DNA from: Comamonadaceae bacterium PBBC2
Lineage (GTDB): Bacteria > Pseudomonadota > Gammaproteobacteria > Burkholderiales > Burkholderiaceae_C
Reading direction: 5' to 3'
DNA length: 36,779 nucleotides
Assembly (NCBI GenBank): GCA_002255935.1
Contig: NKIO01000019.1
Span: 16,522 to 53,300 of the forward strand
Shown here piece by piece: positions 33,107-36,779 of the stretch. The stretch's first letter is position 1. The number at the start of each line of letters is the position of its first letter. Made by a program: the position numbers and the translations under genes. Below the pieces are notes generated by a model. That model was not told the origin of the DNA. It ran no database searches and saw nothing but the letters and a program-made list of their open reading frames with translations.

Positions 33107-33451
33107 ATGGACCTCTTTGTTTACGGCATTCCCAATTGCGACAGCGTCAAAAAAGCCCGCACTTGGCTGAGCGACCACGGCCAGAGCGCCACTTTCCACG
33201 ACTTCAAAAAGCAAGGCGTTCCTGCCGACGCACTGGACGCCTGGGTGGCCGAGTGCGGTTGGGAAACCGTGCTCAACCGCAAAGGCACCACCTGGCGCAA
33301 GCTCGACGCGGCCATACAGGCCAGCGTCCACGACGCCCCCAGCGCCAAGGCCGTCATGCTGGAGCACGCCAGCACCATCAAGCGCCCGGTGATCGTCTGG
33401 CCTTCAGGGCGCATCAGCGTTGGCTACACGCCAGAGCTCTGGCCCCTGTAA
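33107..33451 (+). CDS. ArsC/Spx-family reductase-like protein (YffB-like)
   Basis: A 114-residue thioredoxin-fold protein starting MDLFVYGIPNCDSVKKARTWL, with a single active-site cysteine C11 in the NCDSVKKA motif, and RKGTTWRKL and MLEHASTIKRPVIV later. This is the YffB branch of the ArsC/Spx family, which lacks proven arsenate reductase activity and may act on glutathione-linked substrates. It is divergent from folC with a 49-base gap. Confidence 0.88.
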   Translation: MDLFVYGIPNCDSVKKARTWLSDHGQSATFHDFKKQGVPADALDAWVAECGWETVLNRKGTTWRKLDAAIQASVHDAPSAKAVMLEHASTIKRPVIVWPSGRISVGYTPELWPL

Positions 33452-33543
33452 AGCTGGGCTTACGAATCTTTACCTGCCAAAGTATTCAAGTCCACAGACA
33501 TACCGCTAAACTTGAAATATTGCGAAATTCGGAGGCATCCACC

Positions 33544-34185
33544 ATGAAAAAATTCACGACCAGTGCACTGTTGCTGGCTTTGGCCAGCTTGGCTCAAGCC
33601 CAGGAAGTCGGTCAGGTGATTTCTCGCACCGCCGTTTACCAGCAAGTGGCCGTGCCACGCCAAACCTGCAGCCAGACGCCTGTGGCGGTGCAAAACCCCA
33701 CATCGGGCGCAGGCGCGCTGATGGGGGCGATTGCAGGCGGTGCCGTGGGCAGCCAGATCGGCGGCGGCACTGGCCAAGCTTTGGCCACCATGGCGGGCAT
33801 CGTCGGAGGCTCTATGTTGGGTGACCGGATTGAAAACCCCGGCAGCCAAATCCAAAACCAGACCACCTGCACCACCCAGAACTTCATGGAAAACCGCTTG
33901 GTGGGCTACACCGTGGTTTACGAATACGCGGGCAAACAACACACAGTGCAATTGCCGCAAGATCCTGGCCCCACGATCCAGTTGCAAGTCACCCCTGTGG
34001 GCGCAACCCAAGCTGCCGCTCCTGCGCCTGTCGTCTTGACGCAACCCCAAACCGTGATCAGCCAGCCCTCGGTGGTTTACGTGCCCACACCGGTTTACCG
34101 CTCTTACCCACCGATTTACACCAACCTCAACTTTGGGTGGGGCTGGGGTGGCGGTTATCACGGCGGACATCGCCATTGGCGCTGA
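33544..34185 (+). CDS. Glycine-zipper outer-membrane-type protein
   Basis: A 213-residue exported protein with signal peptide (residues 1-19, ending AQA). Residues 54-95 are a glycine-zipper 2TM domain (GALMGAIAGGAVGSQIGGGT, then MAGIVGGSMLGDRIE) as in 17-kDa surface antigen/SlyB-like proteins. The tail is Pro/Val/Tyr-rich and ends in a Gly/Trp/His run (WGWGGGYHGGHRHW). There is no lipobox cysteine at the signal end. A strong GGAGG ribosome site precedes the ATG. Probably a cell-envelope protein; function unknown. Confidence 0.85.
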   Translation: MKKFTTSALLLALASLAQAQEVGQVISRTAVYQQVAVPRQTCSQTPVAVQNPTSGAGALMGAIAGGAVGSQIGGGTGQALATMAGIVGGSMLGDRIENPGSQIQNQTTCTTQNFMENRLVGYTVVYEYAGKQHTVQLPQDPGPTIQLQVTPVGATQAAAPAPVVLTQPQTVISQPSVVYVPTPVYRSYPPIYTNLNFGWGWGGGYHGGHRHWR

Positions 34186-34250
34186 GCCCTCGGATGGGGC
34201 TCGCCTCATCTGACCTAAAATCACGGGTTGATCGTTTGACCCGCCAAACA

Positions 34251-34273
34251 GGGGCCGCATCAGGCCCCTTTTT
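34251..34273 (+). terminator. Terminator after the glycine-zipper gene
   Basis: GGGGCC (34251-34256) and GGCCCC (34263-34268) pair around GCATCA and are followed by five T bases. A smaller hairpin, GAGCCC with GGGCTC, occurs closer to the stop codon. Confidence 0.8.
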
Positions 34274-34294
34274 GCATTTGCACTCCAACACACC

Positions 34295-35974
<1,680 letters not shown>

Positions 35975-35975
<1 letters not shown>

Positions 35976-36779
35976 TGCCCAGCGCTGCGCGGTGGCCCGG
36001 CCAACCGCGCAGCATGCGGCGCGCCGGCGCCAGGTTTGCAGCCTGGGCCCTGGCCGCGCTGCTGGTCGGCCTGCCGGCCCTGCGGCCGGCCACCGCCGCA
36101 ACCGGGGCCCAGCCCGAGCTGGTGGTGGGTTCCAAGCGCTTCACCGAGTCCTACATCCTGGCCGAGCTGGTGCGCCAGACGCTGGCCGCCCAAGGTCTGG
36201 CCGTGGTGCACCAGCCCGGCCTGGGCAACACCGGCATCCTGGCCCAGGCCCTGGCCAGCGGCGCGGTGGACATCTACCCCGAGTACACCGGCACCATCGC
36301 CCGCGAGCTGTTGCAGCGCGATGTGGCGGCCGGTGGGGCGGCCAATGTGGTGGCCGATGGGGCGCGTGCCATCCCCGGCGCCGCCCAGCCTACGCTGGCC
36401 ACGCTGAACCAGTGGCTGGCGCCGCGCGGCCTGAAGGCGGCGGTGCCGCTGGGCTTCAACAACAGCTATGCGCTGGCGATGCGCGAGTCGGTGGCGCAGC
36501 GCCTGGGCGTGCAGCGCATCAGCGACCTGGCGCGGCTGCCCGCCGCGGCGGCGCTGAAGCTGGGCTTGTCGCACGAATTCCAGCAGCGCGCCGATGGCTG
36601 GCCGGCGCTGCAGCGCGCCTACGGCCTGCCGCAGGCCGCCGGCGCGGCGCTGGACCACGGCCTGGTCTACGAGGCGCTGCAGGCCGGCCAGATCGACCTG
36701 ATCGACGTCTACAGCACCGACGCCAAGATCGGCCGCTACGGCCTGCGCGTGCTGGTGGACGACCGCCAGTTCTTCCCGC
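35975..36779 (+). CDS. Glycine betaine/osmoprotectant ABC binding protein (partial)
   Basis: An open frame of 268 codons that runs off the right edge. It has a signal peptide (ending ATAA) and the ProX/OpuCC/YehZ-type pattern: LVVGSKRFTESYILAELV, QPGLGNTGILAQALASGAVD followed by IYPEYTGTI, PLGFNNSYALAMRE and IDLIDVYSTDAKIGRYGL. It would capture a quaternary amine in the periplasm for an ABC importer. The ATG at 35975 overlaps the argG stop (TGATG); ATG 36014 (MRRAGARFAAW) gives a more normal signal peptide. Its codons are almost all G/C-ending, unlike the rest of the window. Confidence 0.9.

Noticed and set aside
33107..33451. Arsenate reductase call for the ArsC-family protein
   Set aside because: It belongs to the YffB-like branch with a single visible active-site cysteine, and no ars operon genes are nearby.

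Overview
The window looks like chromosomal DNA of a betaproteobacterium, order Burkholderiales, probably a freshwater Comamonadaceae near Limnohabitans or Rhodoferax. This rests on gene content and order (folC–SPOR–cvpA–purF–metZ, a BktB-type thiolase, an E. coli-type ArgG) and on the moderately high-GC coding style. It is inference; no database was searched. I found no rRNA, CRISPR array, insertion sequence or prophage gene, and no gene-free stretch above 300 bases except the tRNA cluster.

Left part (1-5,000): the start of etfB behind a palindromic operator-like site, then a minus-strand set of a class II histone-deacetylase-like amidohydrolase, an enoyl-CoA hydratase and an MscS-type channel, the last two overlapping by ATGA. 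A lytic transglycosylase (mltB) follows on the plus strand. From 5,000 to 10,000: small exported proteins, a DUF2389 protein, an exported class C beta-lactamase-like serine hydrolase, and a LuxR-type response regulator paired with a hybrid histidine kinase. From 10,000 to 21,100: an SDR dehydrogenase, a NUDT19-like Nudix hydrolase, a lone Hpt protein, GNAT plus dusC, two overlapping multiheme cytochrome c genes, a TPR/glycosyltransferase-like protein, another SDR, bktB, a PF10014 2OG-Fe dioxygenase, and a hemerythrin-like gene behind a good FNR-type site.

From 21,100 to 25,800: a minus-strand set of acyl-CoA ligase, luciferase-like flavin monooxygenase and a short MetE-core (MesD-like) methionine synthase. 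Divergent from it is an unusual protein with an N-terminal MerR/excisionase-like helix-turn-helix and a C-terminal receiver domain. Then come tRNA-Asp, tRNA-Glu and tRNA-Ala with their own promoter and terminator, next to gltX and a long minus-strand housekeeping run: folC, SPOR protein, cvpA, purF, metZ, gltX. The right end holds a Spx/ArsC-like protein, a glycine-zipper protein, ppnP, argG and the start of a glycine-betaine-type binding protein.

The most striking irregularity is inside argG. Near 35,432 codon use jumps abruptly to almost pure G/C at third positions and stays so to the window end. This suggests a recombination joint or a chimeric assembly, so the last 1.35 kb may not belong to the same genome. 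I see no clearly new multi-gene system. The best biological leads are the HTH-receiver regulator with its phased AT-rich repeats, the MesD-like synthase beside a flavin monooxygenase with no MesX neighbour, the hybrid kinase with a nearby Hpt protein, and the FNR-controlled, ligand-altered hemerythrin.
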